A stretch of 64,000 nt of DNA from Candidatus Scalindua sediminis. GTDB taxonomy: Bacteria; Planctomycetota; Brocadiia; Brocadiales; Scalinduaceae. The position numbers and the translations under genes are program-made. A model generated the notes under the pieces. It made no database searches. It saw only the letters and a list, made by a program, of their open reading frames with translations, and was not told the origin of the DNA. Location: NCBI GenBank assembly GCA_008636105.1, contig VSDH01000006.1, forward strand, positions 1-64,000, in the 5' to 3' direction. How positions within the stretch are numbered: position 1 is the first letter of the stretch; every line of letters starts with the position of its first letter. Positions 24,527-33,463 of the stretch are shown piece by piece.

Positions 24527-25724
24527 GGACTTCCTGCTCCCAGCCTTCAAGGCTTTCTTTTATGGTTATTAAGAATTTATCAGCCTGTGCACCATCAACC
24601 ACTCTGTGATCAAAGGAAAGGCTCAGGTACATCATGGAACGAATGGCAATGGCGTCGTTTACGACAACAGGTTTTTTTACTATTGTTCCCATACCCAGTA
24701 TAGCGATCTGAGGGAGCAATATAATAGGCGTGCCAAATAAACTCCCACTTGAACCGTAATTTGTAATTGTAAATGTGCCGTCCTGGACTTCATCCGGTTT
24801 AAGCCTCTTATTTCTAACTCTTTGGGCTAAGTCCTGGCTTGTTTTTGCAAGTTCTACCAGGGTTTTTTTATCTGCATCTTTTATCACCGGTACTATGAGG
24901 CCGTCTTCTAAAGAAACTGCTATACCTATATTTATATGTTTTTTTACTATTATGCCCTCCTCTGACCACGAGGAATTGAAGATAGGATGAAGTTTGAGGG
25001 CACGTGCGGTATTCAGAATGACAAAAGGAAGATAAGTAAGCTTGACCTTTTCATTTTTAAGGAATGCTTCTTTTTGTTCTTCTCTAAATTTTACTATCTT
25101 TGACATATCTACTTCAAAGGTGGTAGTAACGTGTGCAGCAGTTCTCTTGCTCTCAGACATTCGTTTAGCGATGATCTTGCGTTTGGGATTTACGGGGACT
25201 ATTTTTTCTTTTTCCTTTACCTCTTCCTCGACAGCAGGAGGCACATATCCGGGTTTAAGTTTTATATATTTTTGTACGTCCTGTTTAGTGACCCTGCTAC
25301 CAATACCTGTTCCTCTTACCTTGCTTAAATCTATTCTGTATTCTTTGGCCATGCGCCTTACTAAAGGTGAAAACCTTTTTTCTGTCTTTAGCTCGGCTGG
25401 ATGCGGGGCAACTGGGGGTGCTTTTTTTTCTACCTTTTTTTCTTCAACAGCAGTAACTTTGGTGGCAGGAACAACTTCTTCTGCCTTAGCTTCTTTCAAA
25501 GTGCAGATAACGGTTCCGACAGGTACTGTTTCATCTTCTTTGTGAATTATACTTTTCAGTATGCCTGATGTTGGGGAAGGTATTTCAGTGTCTATTTTGT
25601 CTGTGCTTATTTCTACAATTGGCTGGTCTTTTTGAATTCTATCACCTTCCTTAACCAGCCAGTGTACAATGGTTCCCTCTACTACGCTTTCACCCATTTG
25701 GGGCATGATTATGTCTACTGACAT
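24480..25724 (-). CDS. pdhC: 2-oxoacid dehydrogenase E2 (dihydrolipoyl acyltransferase)
   Basis: 414 residues from ATG 25,724, preceded by GGGAGAAAC; an upstream frame start at 25,766 is less likely. Lipoyl domain 1-80 carries Lys43 in STDKIDTEIP. An Ala/Glu/Val-rich linker, a peripheral-subunit-binding domain (about 118-155, ending VTKQDVQKYI) and a catalytic domain with SFDHRVVDG (His373, Asp377) follow. A single lipoyl domain and this E1alpha/E1beta arrangement fit a pyruvate or branched-chain 2-oxoacid dehydrogenase. E3 (lipoamide dehydrogenase) is not in the window. Confidence 0.9.
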   Translation of the reverse strand: MSVDIIMPQMGESVVEGTIVHWLVKEGDRIQKDQPIVEISTDKIDTEIPSPTSGILKSIIHKEDETVPVGTVICTLKEAKAEEVVPATKVTAVEEKKVEKKAPPVAPHPAELKTEKRFSPLVRRMAKEYRIDLSKVRGTGIGSRVTKQDVQKYIKLKPGYVPPAVEEEVKEKEKIVPVNPKRKIIAKRMSESKRTAAHVTTTFEVDMSKIVKFREEQKEAFLKNEKVKLTYLPFVILNTARALKLHPIFNSSWSEEGIIVKKHINIGIAVSLEDGLIVPVIKDADKKTLVELAKTSQDLAQRVRNKRLKPDEVQDGTFTITNYGSSGSLFGTPIILLPQIAILGMGTIVKKPVVVNDAIAIRSMMYLSLSFDHRVVDGAQADKFLITIKESLEGWEQEVHEQMPSTETGFGGVW

Positions 25725-25734
25725 GTTTCTCCCT

Positions 25735-26709
25735 CTAATATGCTGCAAGTTTTTCTGCTGCTTCAACGACGTCTTCTACCTGTGGGAGGTAATATTCTTC
25801 CATTGGAGGGCTGTAGGGGACTGGTGTGTCAGGTGCTGATATACGTAAGATTGGTCCATCCAGGTAATTAAAAACCTCTTCGGAGATTAAGGCAGCAACT
25901 TCCGCACCAACTCCCCCACTCCTTGTTGCTTCGTAAAGGACAATTACCTTGTTGGTTTTCTTTACTGAATCGAACACCGTTTCTTTATCTAATGGCATAA
26001 GAGTTCTAAGGTCAACAATTTCCAGACTGATTCCACTCTCCTCCAGGTTTTTTGAAGCTTCAAGAGCCGTATGAACCATTGCACCATAGGTTATTACGGA
26101 TATATCGCTTCCTTCCTGTACTATCCTTGCCTCACCAATCGGTATAACGTAATCATCTTCTGGCACTTCTTCTTTTATCCTTCGATATAAAAACTTATGC
26201 TCAAAAAAAATGACCGGGTCATCATCTCTGATTGCAGCCTTGAGCAATCCCTTAGCGTCAGATGGAAATGCTGGTGCAACCAGTTTAAGGCCAGGGGTGT
26301 GAAAGAACCATCCTTCCGGACATTGGGAATGGAATGCGCCGCCATGTATGTTACCTCCATAAGGGGCGCGTATTACTATAGGTGTCTTACCACCCCATCG
26401 ATAATAATTTTTAGCAGCTACATTAACAATCTGGTCAAAGGCACAAGAGATAAAGTCGGCAAACTGCATTTCGACGACAGGTCTCATCCCGACAAGTGAA
26501 GCACCTATTGCAGCTCCTGTAAATCCTGATTCAGAGAGCGGTGTATCAAGTACACGCAGTTCACCAAATTTTTCATACATCCCTTCGGTAACCCTGAATG
26601 CACCTCCATAAATCCCAACATCTTCACCAAGGATAAAGACACTATCATCCCTTTCCATTTCTTCCCATAATGCTTGATGTATTGCCTCTACGTATGTTAT
26701 TTCCTTCAT
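25735..26709 (-). CDS. pdhB: 2-oxoacid dehydrogenase E1 component, beta subunit
   Basis: 324 residues with GEDVGIYGGAFRVTEG, DTPLSESGFTGAAIG, RAPYGGNIHGGAFHSQ and the C-terminal YEATRSGGVGAEVAALI, all usual for the E1 beta subunit. With the alpha subunit it decarboxylates the oxoacid on TPP and passes the acyl group to E2. Its ATG overlaps the stop of pdhA as ATGA, and E2 follows after 10 bp. Confidence 0.92.
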   Translation of the reverse strand: MKEITYVEAIHQALWEEMERDDSVFILGEDVGIYGGAFRVTEGMYEKFGELRVLDTPLSESGFTGAAIGASLVGMRPVVEMQFADFISCAFDQIVNVAAKNYYRWGGKTPIVIRAPYGGNIHGGAFHSQCPEGWFFHTPGLKLVAPAFPSDAKGLLKAAIRDDDPVIFFEHKFLYRRIKEEVPEDDYVIPIGEARIVQEGSDISVITYGAMVHTALEASKNLEESGISLEIVDLRTLMPLDKETVFDSVKKTNKVIVLYEATRSGGVGAEVAALISEEVFNYLDGPILRISAPDTPVPYSPPMEEYYLPQVEDVVEAAEKLAAY

Positions 26710-27698
26710 AGCGTTTTTACCTTCTCTATGGGAGTGGCATAAAGTCCCTCTACCGCCTCTTTACCATCTGGATATGGGCTGTTTTCGGCAAACTCTTCTG
26801 CATCTTCTATTACGTCATGAACACGTTTATCGATATCTTTTAATTCATTCTCAGAGGCATGATTATTTTCAAGTAGATAATTTTCCATTTTAAGAATAGG
26901 GTCTTTCTTTTTCCATTCCTCAAGTAGCTCCCTGGGAACATATTTGGCAGCATCGTGCTCTGAATGGCCATGCATTCTCATAGTCTTGCATTCTATAAAT
27001 GTGGGACCTTCTCCCGCCCTTGCCTTTTTATATGCCTCTTTTGATACTTTATATACTGCAACAACATCATTACCATCCACAATTTCGCTAGGCATCGCAT
27101 AAGCGAGGGAACGCTCTGCAACATCTTTTATGGCCATCTGTTTTTCGAGGGGTGTTGAATACGCATATTGATTATTGTTGCAGAAGAAGACAACTGGTAG
27201 CTTAAGTACCGATGCAAAATTAAGGGCTTCATGGAAATCACCCCTGCTGGTTCCTCCATCACCCGTGCTTGAGGCAGCAACACGCTTCTCACCTCTTATC
27301 TTAAATGCCAGTGCGGCGCCAGCGGCTACTGGATAGTTATCTGCTAGATGACTCGGAAAGCCAAAACAACCAAAATTTATATCGCCGATATGAACATTAC
27401 CTTCTTTTCCTCCAGTTACTCCGGTTTTCCTACCAAGATATTGTGCCACAATCCTTCTGGGAGTAATACCCCTTACCAGAAATACCCCCATATCTCTAAA
27501 GTACGGAGCCGTGACATCGTCCTTTTCCAAGGCGTAAGAATATCCAACCGAGATTGCCTCCGTACCGTTACTCGTCCATGCACCCCCAACGATTTTTCCC
27601 TGACGATACAAAGAGGTAATCCTTTCCTCCAGATGCCTGGTTAACTTGAGATAATAGTACAACTGATGGAGTGTATCACGTTCTACATCCATTTTCAC
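26706..27698 (-). CDS. pdhA: 2-oxoacid dehydrogenase E1 component, alpha subunit
   Basis: 330 residues. GSNGTEAISVG-like TSNGTEAISVGYSYAL, GGKEGNVHIGDINFG and the TPP motif GDGGTSRGDFHEALNFAS ending NNNQYAYST are visible. The phosphorylation-loop-like RMHGHSEHDAAKYVP is also present. The start is GTG 27,698 with AAAGGG at 5 bp; an ATG six bases downstream is the alternative. First gene of the pdh-lip operon. Anaerobes with both this complex and a ferredoxin-linked enzyme can route oxoacids to NADH or to ferredoxin. Confidence 0.92.
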   Translation of the reverse strand: MKMDVERDTLHQLYYYLKLTRHLEERITSLYRQGKIVGGAWTSNGTEAISVGYSYALEKDDVTAPYFRDMGVFLVRGITPRRIVAQYLGRKTGVTGGKEGNVHIGDINFGCFGFPSHLADNYPVAAGAALAFKIRGEKRVAASSTGDGGTSRGDFHEALNFASVLKLPVVFFCNNNQYAYSTPLEKQMAIKDVAERSLAYAMPSEIVDGNDVVAVYKVSKEAYKKARAGEGPTFIECKTMRMHGHSEHDAAKYVPRELLEEWKKKDPILKMENYLLENNHASENELKDIDKRVHDVIEDAEEFAENSPYPDGKEAVEGLYATPIEKVKTL

Positions 27699-27810
27699 AT
27701 TTACCCTTTGAAGAAAAACTGAATTTAATGTATGACGTGGAAAGGACAGAAAAGGTAGATTAAAAAAGTTTACGCGTTATATTTTTGAGAAACCTTTTAG
27801 ACTCAGACCA

Positions 27811-28056
27811 TTAACTTCCGCCAGTGATTGCACTTTCAACCATTATTTGTGCCTTAGTTTCTGCCAAATGTTTGTTTAATTCTGTCACATGCCCCTTTTC
27901 CATTTCTGCAAGTTTTAGGAACATCTTTTTGACAGCAGGCCTGCCTGTGTGCTTGGCTGCATTTGAGTAATACTTATAAGATTCATATTCTTTTTTAACT
28001 GCCTCTTCCAATATTTGTACTATTGTTCGCACTTCTCGCGTTTCAACTTTTGTCAT
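27811..28056 (-). CDS. Half-size rubrerythrin/ferritin-like protein (81 aa)
   Basis: Two helices only: ILEEAVKKEYESYKYY (15-30) and AVKKMFLKLAEMEKGHVTEL (41-60). The metal-type residues Glu18/Glu23 and the ExxH pair Glu53/His56 are half of a di-iron site. Classical rubrerythrins need four helices, so two chains would have to pair to complete the centre, as in encapsulated-ferritin-like proteins. No rubredoxin domain is present. A GGAGG precedes the ATG. The near-consensus promoter upstream (28,106-28,134) suggests it is well expressed. Likely an oxidative-stress or iron-handling protein; this is inference. Confidence 0.7.
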   Translation of the reverse strand: MTKVETREVRTIVQILEEAVKKEYESYKYYSNAAKHTGRPAVKKMFLKLAEMEKGHVTELNKHLAETKAQIMVESAITGGS

Positions 28057-28105
28057 GATTTATCCTCCATTGTTGGAAAGATATTAATGTATGTAAGAAG
28101 TGATT

Positions 28106-28134
28106 ATTATATAAATATTTTTTTGTTACGTCAA
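28106..28134 (-). promoter_or_regulatory. Strong sigma70-type promoter of the rubrerythrin-like gene
   Basis: On the minus strand TTGACG and TATAAT are separated by exactly 17 bp, with a 5' leader of about 45 bp to the ATG. The -35 box overlaps the stop codon of the CooS remnant (28,131-28,133). Confidence 0.65.
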
Positions 28135-28555
28135 ATTCCAAGTTCATTTCTTTTTTTCTGGATATGGTTGATCATTGCCTTTGCCACATGTATTGCATTG
28201 CCAACATGAGCGCTCGTACCTCTTAGCACCGTTTGTAAAAACATCCCGGATACTATTTGATCGGCAGTTTTTCCACAGGTACTCCGACTTGTTTTTGGGA
28301 CAGCAAGCTTCATATGAAAAGGGATGTCTTCTCCATCTAATCGACATGGCCCCAAGTTACAGTTGCGACAACAAAGACCACGGCTTCCAAAAGAGCACCT
28401 CTCCGTCAGACCAAATAATCCAGAGTCATAAGCAGCTTGAACATCCCAAACGGTTTCAATTCTTTCTGACGCAAAAAGCCAACTGTTTCTTCAATTTGCT
28501 TGTCAGCAAAACCCTTTTTGCGTAATTCTTTTTCTTTACTAAGCGAATTCCTCAT
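28131..28555 (-). pseudogene. Truncated, frameshifted CooS-type carbon monoxide dehydrogenase
   Basis: The downstream frame reads IETVWDVQAAYDSGLFG and then CSFGSRGLCCRNCNLGPCR, the cluster-binding N-terminus of anaerobic Ni-CO dehydrogenase. TCGKTADQIVSGMFLQTVLR and TSAHVGNAIHVAKAM, the next conserved segments, follow. The reading frame stops at 28,131 after about 100 residues of a family near 630. The upstream part (ATG 28,555: MRNSLSKEKELRKKGFADKQ) is in another frame, so at least one frameshift lies near 28,460-28,480. The nickel site and most of the protein are absent, so this is a remnant. A functional stand-alone cluster-binding domain is unlikely but possible if the frameshift is a sequencing error. 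Confidence 0.7.
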
Positions 28556-28870
28556 GTTCTTTTACATTCTTTAACAAATTTCTATTATTGTAAAGTTTTA
28601 GAATTTTAACAAAACCATTTTTGAAAGTCAATTTTTTGTGTTTTTAATGCGTTGGCCTGCAATTTTGAAAAGTTTATTTTAATTTACAATTTTTTTAATC
28701 TATGATATAAAATAAAGTGATTTAAACATTGAAGAAAAAGCTGTAAGCTAGTTTAGCGGATATACTTAATTTAATACTAACTAATAGAAACTATCCTAAG
28801 TTAATATAGCCTAATAAATTTTCTAAACCTATATAAGAGACCATAATATTCTCTGTGATTTAAATAAAAC
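28556..28870. other. AT-rich intergenic region between divergent genes
   Basis: 315 bp, very AT-rich, with no supported gene. It contains the promoter candidate at 28,683-28,711 for the plus-strand radical SAM gene. Confidence 0.5.
28683..28711 (+). promoter_or_regulatory. Candidate sigma70-type promoter of the radical SAM gene
   Basis: TTTACA and TATAAA with 17 bp spacing, about 150 bp upstream of the ATG at 28,871. Given the AT richness, chance matches are likely, so confidence is moderate. Confidence 0.35.
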
Positions 28871-30340
28871 ATGAGGATCTTACTACTTTCCATGCCGGAC
28901 ATGGTCCCTGCATTTAGGGGATGGCTGCCCCCTAATCTGGCTATTTCCTCTATTACGGGAAATCTGAGAGGACATGACGTCCACATGGCAGATCTGATAC
29001 TAGTTAGAAATAAACTAACTTCATCCATAAAAAACCTGCTCATAGAATACAAACCTGAAGTGATAGGCTTTAGTGCCATGAGCTTCCAATTTAATACAGC
29101 CAGACGTATCGCTGAGTTTATCAAGAGTTTAGATAAAGACATAAAGACTGTTCTGGGGGGATATCATGCAACGCTTATGTATAAAGAGATTGCAGAGGAT
29201 GGCAATGCTGAACCATTCGATTTCATTCTCAGGGGAGAGAGTGACCTGAGCTTTGGAGAACTCATCCTTGCTATAGAAGGAAAAGCCATTTACGGAGACG
29301 TTATGGGATTATCTTTCCGCCAAAATGGGAAATTTGCTCACAACCCTCCAAGACCCCTGGAAGACCTATCAAAAATAGCACTACCAAACAGGACAAACCG
29401 AGTCTGGCAGGGTTATGCATTTGGGATAAAACAACTTGACATTTTTGAAACCTCTCGCGGTTGCACCATGCCATGTAACTTCTGCAGTATGAACCAGATG
29501 TACGGCAGGAAATTCAGAACTTATTCAACAGATCGTGTCATCAAAGACATCGCTAACGCAAAGAAGCAGGGTGCAAAGTATTTGGCTATTGCTGACGACA
29601 ACATCACACTCAATCCAAGGAGATTTGAGGAACTTTGTGATGCTATAACGGAGGCAGGACACAACGACATTGGTTATATAGTACAAACGTCATGTACGGG
29701 TATCGCATCATCGGATACATTAGCAGAGAAGATGGCACGCGCAGGGTTTGAATTCATTTTTCTGGGTATAGAAAATGTTTCGGAAAGGAATCTCAGGATA
29801 ATGCGGAAGGGTAATATCATAAATAGTATAAAGAGGGCAGTGGAACTTATTCACAAAAACAACATGCTCATAATAGGTGGAATGATTATCGGAAATTCAG
29901 AGGATAAGGAAGAAGATATTGCACAGAATTACGAATTCTTCGACAGGTACAACATTGATTTCATCAGTGATCAGATAATTACTCCATATCCCAAGACCGG
30001 TATAAGGGAAGAACTTATCAAGGCAGGACTTGTTACCAACCTGGACGACTATCGTAAATATAACGGCTTCTGGGCAAATGTTTGTACAAAATACCTTGAT
30101 TCAGAGGAATTGCAGTTTGTAAAATGGAAAAATAAAAAGAAATATTCTACTTTTTATAAAACAACTCCTACATTTAAAACAAGGTTTCCTCTTGTTTATC
30201 TACTCAGGGTCCTGCTGCTAAGACCATATTGCAGGGTAAAGGATACGATTCGCTCCCTGGGCAAGACGGAAAAGGAAGTTTTTTTAGAAGAGATGGGCCA
30301 TTTTAACCACCTGAACGATTTTAATGAACTAAATACATAA
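28871..30340 (+). CDS. B12-binding-domain radical SAM protein
   Basis: 489 residues. The N-terminal region (1-150) is a cobalamin-binding Rossmann-like domain (EVIGFSAMSFQFNTARR, VLGGYHATL, FILRGESDLSFGEL). The radical SAM core has SRGCTMPCNFCSM with Cys198, Cys202 and Cys205. IADDNITLNPRRFEELCDA and FLGIENVSERNLRIM follow, as in BchE/HpnJ-like methyltransferases and cyclases. The C-terminus (about 410-489) is basic and helical. The substrate cannot be predicted. Related enzymes act on lipids, hopanoids or tetrapyrroles, and anammox bacteria encode many of unknown role. It may be transcribed with the GlpX-TPR gene 120 bp downstream. Confidence 0.8.
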   Translation: MRILLLSMPDMVPAFRGWLPPNLAISSITGNLRGHDVHMADLILVRNKLTSSIKNLLIEYKPEVIGFSAMSFQFNTARRIAEFIKSLDKDIKTVLGGYHATLMYKEIAEDGNAEPFDFILRGESDLSFGELILAIEGKAIYGDVMGLSFRQNGKFAHNPPRPLEDLSKIALPNRTNRVWQGYAFGIKQLDIFETSRGCTMPCNFCSMNQMYGRKFRTYSTDRVIKDIANAKKQGAKYLAIADDNITLNPRRFEELCDAITEAGHNDIGYIVQTSCTGIASSDTLAEKMARAGFEFIFLGIENVSERNLRIMRKGNIINSIKRAVELIHKNNMLIIGGMIIGNSEDKEEDIAQNYEFFDRYNIDFISDQIITPYPKTGIREELIKAGLVTNLDDYRKYNGFWANVCTKYLDSEELQFVKWKNKKKYSTFYKTTPTFKTRFPLVYLLRVLLLRPYCRVKDTIRSLGKTEKEVFLEEMGHFNHLNDFNELNT

Positions 30341-30459
30341 ATAAACGGTCTAAGGGTAGCACGAGTGCATTAAGGATCAAATGAGTTATTTTGTTTATTA
30401 GTGATGTCAAATTATTTAAATACTTTGATTTTCTTTTGATAATTATTCAGATTTGAGAA

Positions 30460-33093
30460 ATGATTGAAAATGAAGGAATAAAAAGTGGTAATGCGTATAT
30501 AAAAGATAAAAGTTTTAATTCCCGGAAGATAGATGATCCGTATATTACAGAGGCCTATATTCCAGAAGAGTACAATCTGAAGACTTCAAAAAAAGGTCTT
30601 CAGTTGGGCAAAAGAAATGAGTTAAGGCATGCCGTTGGGTTTGTTGCCGCAAGGTCTTTGAGGTATTTTAGCACAAATGGTGAGGGTTTTAATATCTTTC
30701 GTACAAGAGGTATGGCCGTCTGGTGGCTCAGGCATATCTATAATAGCTTCAATTGGTGGAAGGCTTATGTGGTAAATGCAGAGGGGGAGCGGAAAGATAT
30801 GCCAATGTTATATATTGGAGAAAGATTCGGTTCAGTAACAGGATATAGGAATAACGAAGCAGATATTGTACTCAGTGCCTTTGAAAATGACCGGTGTATA
30901 GTCGACGAGAAATCAAAGGGAGGGGCAATATTTGCAGTTGGATATAGTGAAAGAGGAGGCTTATTTAATTCTCCAGATATGTATGGGGTTAAAATGATTG
31001 TTGGGAATAGATATAAAGGAGCCGGCGTTAATGTGACTCAGGGGGTTACAAAAAATCTAAGACTTATGGCTCAAAATACACTAAAAAATAAAAACAAAGA
31101 GATAACCTTACAAAATATTCATGGCGAAATTGAAAAGATGAAAGTTGTTATCTTGGATAGGCCGAGACATGAGAAACTTGTTAAGACGATTAAAAGACTT
31201 GGTGCTAAAGTAATCCTTGTTAAGGATGATGACCTTACCCCTACACTTGCAGTTACAAGCAACGAAGTTGACTTAATTATAGGAGTGGGAGGTGTTCCTG
31301 AAGCAGTCTTAAGTGCAATTATTGTTGAAAAATTAGGTGGTGAGATGTGCCTTAGGATTTTGCCTGCTGATGTAGCGCAGGATGAAAAGTTACTGAGAAA
31401 GTTAGATAATTGGAATCTTTTCAGGAAGAGTGAAATAGATATCTTGAAGAATTTTGGGATTGTGAGACCTGGCATAGAAAAAAAAGATGAACTATCATGG
31501 GATAAGGTTCTAACCTCTAAGGATTTAGTTAAGGGGAAAGATACAGTTTTTACGGCAAGTATCATTAAAAAAACTCCATGGATAAAATTTCCAGACGGGA
31601 AAGAAGTTCCTGGAGTTGAGATTAACCCCGAATCGGGAGATATGAAAGTACATGTAGTTCGCATTGTTAGTAACAACGTTGAAATCGTACCTGTTATTTA
31701 TAAGACAGCAATTGGTAAATACAGAAGAGAATATGAAGACAGTCAACAAACAAATGGGAAAACAATTGCGAATATACTTATCAAATTGGCAAGGGCATAT
31801 GGAGAGTTTGGCCAATTTCAGCAAGCAAGAGATTGCATACAAAAAGCAAAGTTGTCAGATAACCTTGACAAGGATTTGTTACAGAGATGTAATTCACTGT
31901 ATGAATACATTTCAGGATTAGATTTCCTTACAAAAAAATCCCTGCAGACCCCTAAAGAAATAATAGGACATTTTGAAAAGTCACGCCTCTTAGATAAGGA
32001 AGGACTCAGACCAAGGAGGATGGCTAAAAGGTTTTATGAGTATCTCGGAGATAAGGATTACCATAACCAACAATATGAAGAGGCTATTGCCTACTATGGA
32101 GAGGCCTTAAAGTATAGTCCACATGAACTAAAGCTGCATCGTAAGGTGAATTCAATTCAAATGAGAGGCATAATAGGAGAATATTTTGGACGAATTGACA
32201 AACTATACCGGGAACTCAATTACAAAGAATCAAGAGATTGGGAAATGCATAAGCTTGAAATTGCCTTAGAAGTTTTTTATGACAATGCAAAAAGTTTAAA
32301 CTTCTCTTGTAGAGCTCCATGGCTTATTTTCTTTAGAAGAACTGTGTTACATGGAAAAACACCTTCGTACAAATTGGCTGTTTTAATCAAGTTATTAAGG
32401 TTATATAAGAAGTTGAATCGGGTAAACGATGACGAGCTTTCTATATTCTTAAATAAGGATTTTCGAATGAGTGTAGAAGAAATAGATATTATTCTGAGTT
32501 ATAGAAGGGCGAATGAGAAATTTCATTCTGTAGGTGAACTCTATTTTGTTAAGGGATTGAGTTTGGAAAGTCTGTCAAAATTACTTCTTCCACACGTAAG
32601 GGTAGAAAGCCAAAATGAACTGGAAGATTCCGAGATTCCACTGAGTATAAGCCTTGTCGAGGCTATGGAACGAAGAGCTGACAATGTGTTAGAAGAATTA
32701 CGAGAAAAGTATAAGGAAGATGCCCAGGAACATCAATATGCCCTGGCAGAATCATATCATTATGTTGGTCTGGCACTTTATGATGTTGGCGATGATGAGG
32801 GTGCAAAAATTTATTATGAGAAAGCTATAAAACACTTCGATACCGTAATTCAGAGATTTAAAGGTCTTGCGTTAGTAAATGCCCAGTATCGGATTGGTGA
32901 GCTTTATGAAGAATTGGCATTGTTGTTTGAGGAAGAGCAAGCAAACTATTATAGTAAGGCTGTAGATGCCTTTACACGTATTATAGATGAACAGAAATCA
33001 ATCAGATTATTTGGTTCGATACGTGGGTTGACTTCAATCAGAATAGAGAAGGCCAAGGACAAAGTAGAATATATAGAAAGAGAATTACATTAG
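30460..33093 (+). CDS. GlpX-like (class II fructose-bisphosphatase fold) protein fused to TPR repeats; catalytic loop lost
   Basis: 877 residues. About 55-420 aligns by eye with GlpX: PMLYIGERFGSVTG, then SPDMYGVKMIVG, VVILDRPRHEKLVKTIKRLG, VDLIIGVGGVPEAVLSA and LGGEMCLRILP. Where active enzymes have the metal-binding DPxxGT loop this protein has SAFENDRC, and the preceding DEAPML motif is degenerate (KDMPML). Phosphatase activity is therefore doubtful. From about 430 to the end come helical repeats of TPR type (ANILIKLARAYGEFGQFQQA, YNQQYEEAIAYYGEALKYS-like, SYHYVGLALYDVGDDEGAK). Family GlpX is about 330 residues, so this is a large fusion, probably a sugar-phosphate-sensing or scaffold protein (inference). 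Confidence 0.75.
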   Translation: MIENEGIKSGNAYIKDKSFNSRKIDDPYITEAYIPEEYNLKTSKKGLQLGKRNELRHAVGFVAARSLRYFSTNGEGFNIFRTRGMAVWWLRHIYNSFNWWKAYVVNAEGERKDMPMLYIGERFGSVTGYRNNEADIVLSAFENDRCIVDEKSKGGAIFAVGYSERGGLFNSPDMYGVKMIVGNRYKGAGVNVTQGVTKNLRLMAQNTLKNKNKEITLQNIHGEIEKMKVVILDRPRHEKLVKTIKRLGAKVILVKDDDLTPTLAVTSNEVDLIIGVGGVPEAVLSAIIVEKLGGEMCLRILPADVAQDEKLLRKLDNWNLFRKSEIDILKNFGIVRPGIEKKDELSWDKVLTSKDLVKGKDTVFTASIIKKTPWIKFPDGKEVPGVEINPESGDMKVHVVRIVSNNVEIVPVIYKTAIGKYRREYEDSQQTNGKTIANILIKLARAYGEFGQFQQARDCIQKAKLSDNLDKDLLQRCNSLYEYISGLDFLTKKSLQTPKEIIGHFEKSRLLDKEGLRPRRMAKRFYEYLGDKDYHNQQYEEAIAYYGEALKYSPHELKLHRKVNSIQMRGIIGEYFGRIDKLYRELNYKESRDWEMHKLEIALEVFYDNAKSLNFSCRAPWLIFFRRTVLHGKTPSYKLAVLIKLLRLYKKLNRVNDDELSIFLNKDFRMSVEEIDIILSYRRANEKFHSVGELYFVKGLSLESLSKLLLPHVRVESQNELEDSEIPLSISLVEAMERRADNVLEELREKYKEDAQEHQYALAESYHYVGLALYDVGDDEGAKIYYEKAIKHFDTVIQRFKGLALVNAQYRIGELYEELALLFEEEQANYYSKAVDAFTRIIDEQKSIRLFGSIRGLTSIRIEKAKDKVEYIERELH

Positions 33094-33463
33094 ATTAGAC
33101 CTTTTAATGCAACAAATTATAAGAATCACGGGAACTTATTTTAACTTTTTTGTGTTACAGGTAGTAAATTTATGTTTCAATGGAAAAACTCCGATACGGT
33201 AACTTTGGGAACGCAAAAAAATATTCCACGAGATGCAATTGTAATTCTTAATTCATTAATTCCCATATGTTCGATTTCTTCAAGCCATATTTTGGACATT
33301 ACTTGAGTGTTTAGCTTCTTTTGTATTGGATGTTATAATTTGTGGTAAATAGTCCTAACTTCCATTCATTAGTATATTGTTATTGACAAAGAATTTTGGT
33401 AACATTAATATTAATTGTGAACGGCAAAATTAATAACTTTTTAGTTCCTAAAAGGAGATACTT
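33094..33463. other. Intergenic region upstream of the first Do protease
   Basis: 370 bp with no gene seen. It contains the promoter at 33,383-33,411 and a ribosome-binding site (AAAGGAG). Confidence 0.5.
33383..33411 (+). promoter_or_regulatory. Sigma70-type promoter of the Do protease gene
   Basis: A perfect TTGACA -35 box is followed after 17 bp by TAATAT (4 of 6 to the -10 consensus). The leader to the GTG start at 33,464 is about 45 bp, ending in AAAGGAG. Confidence 0.6.
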
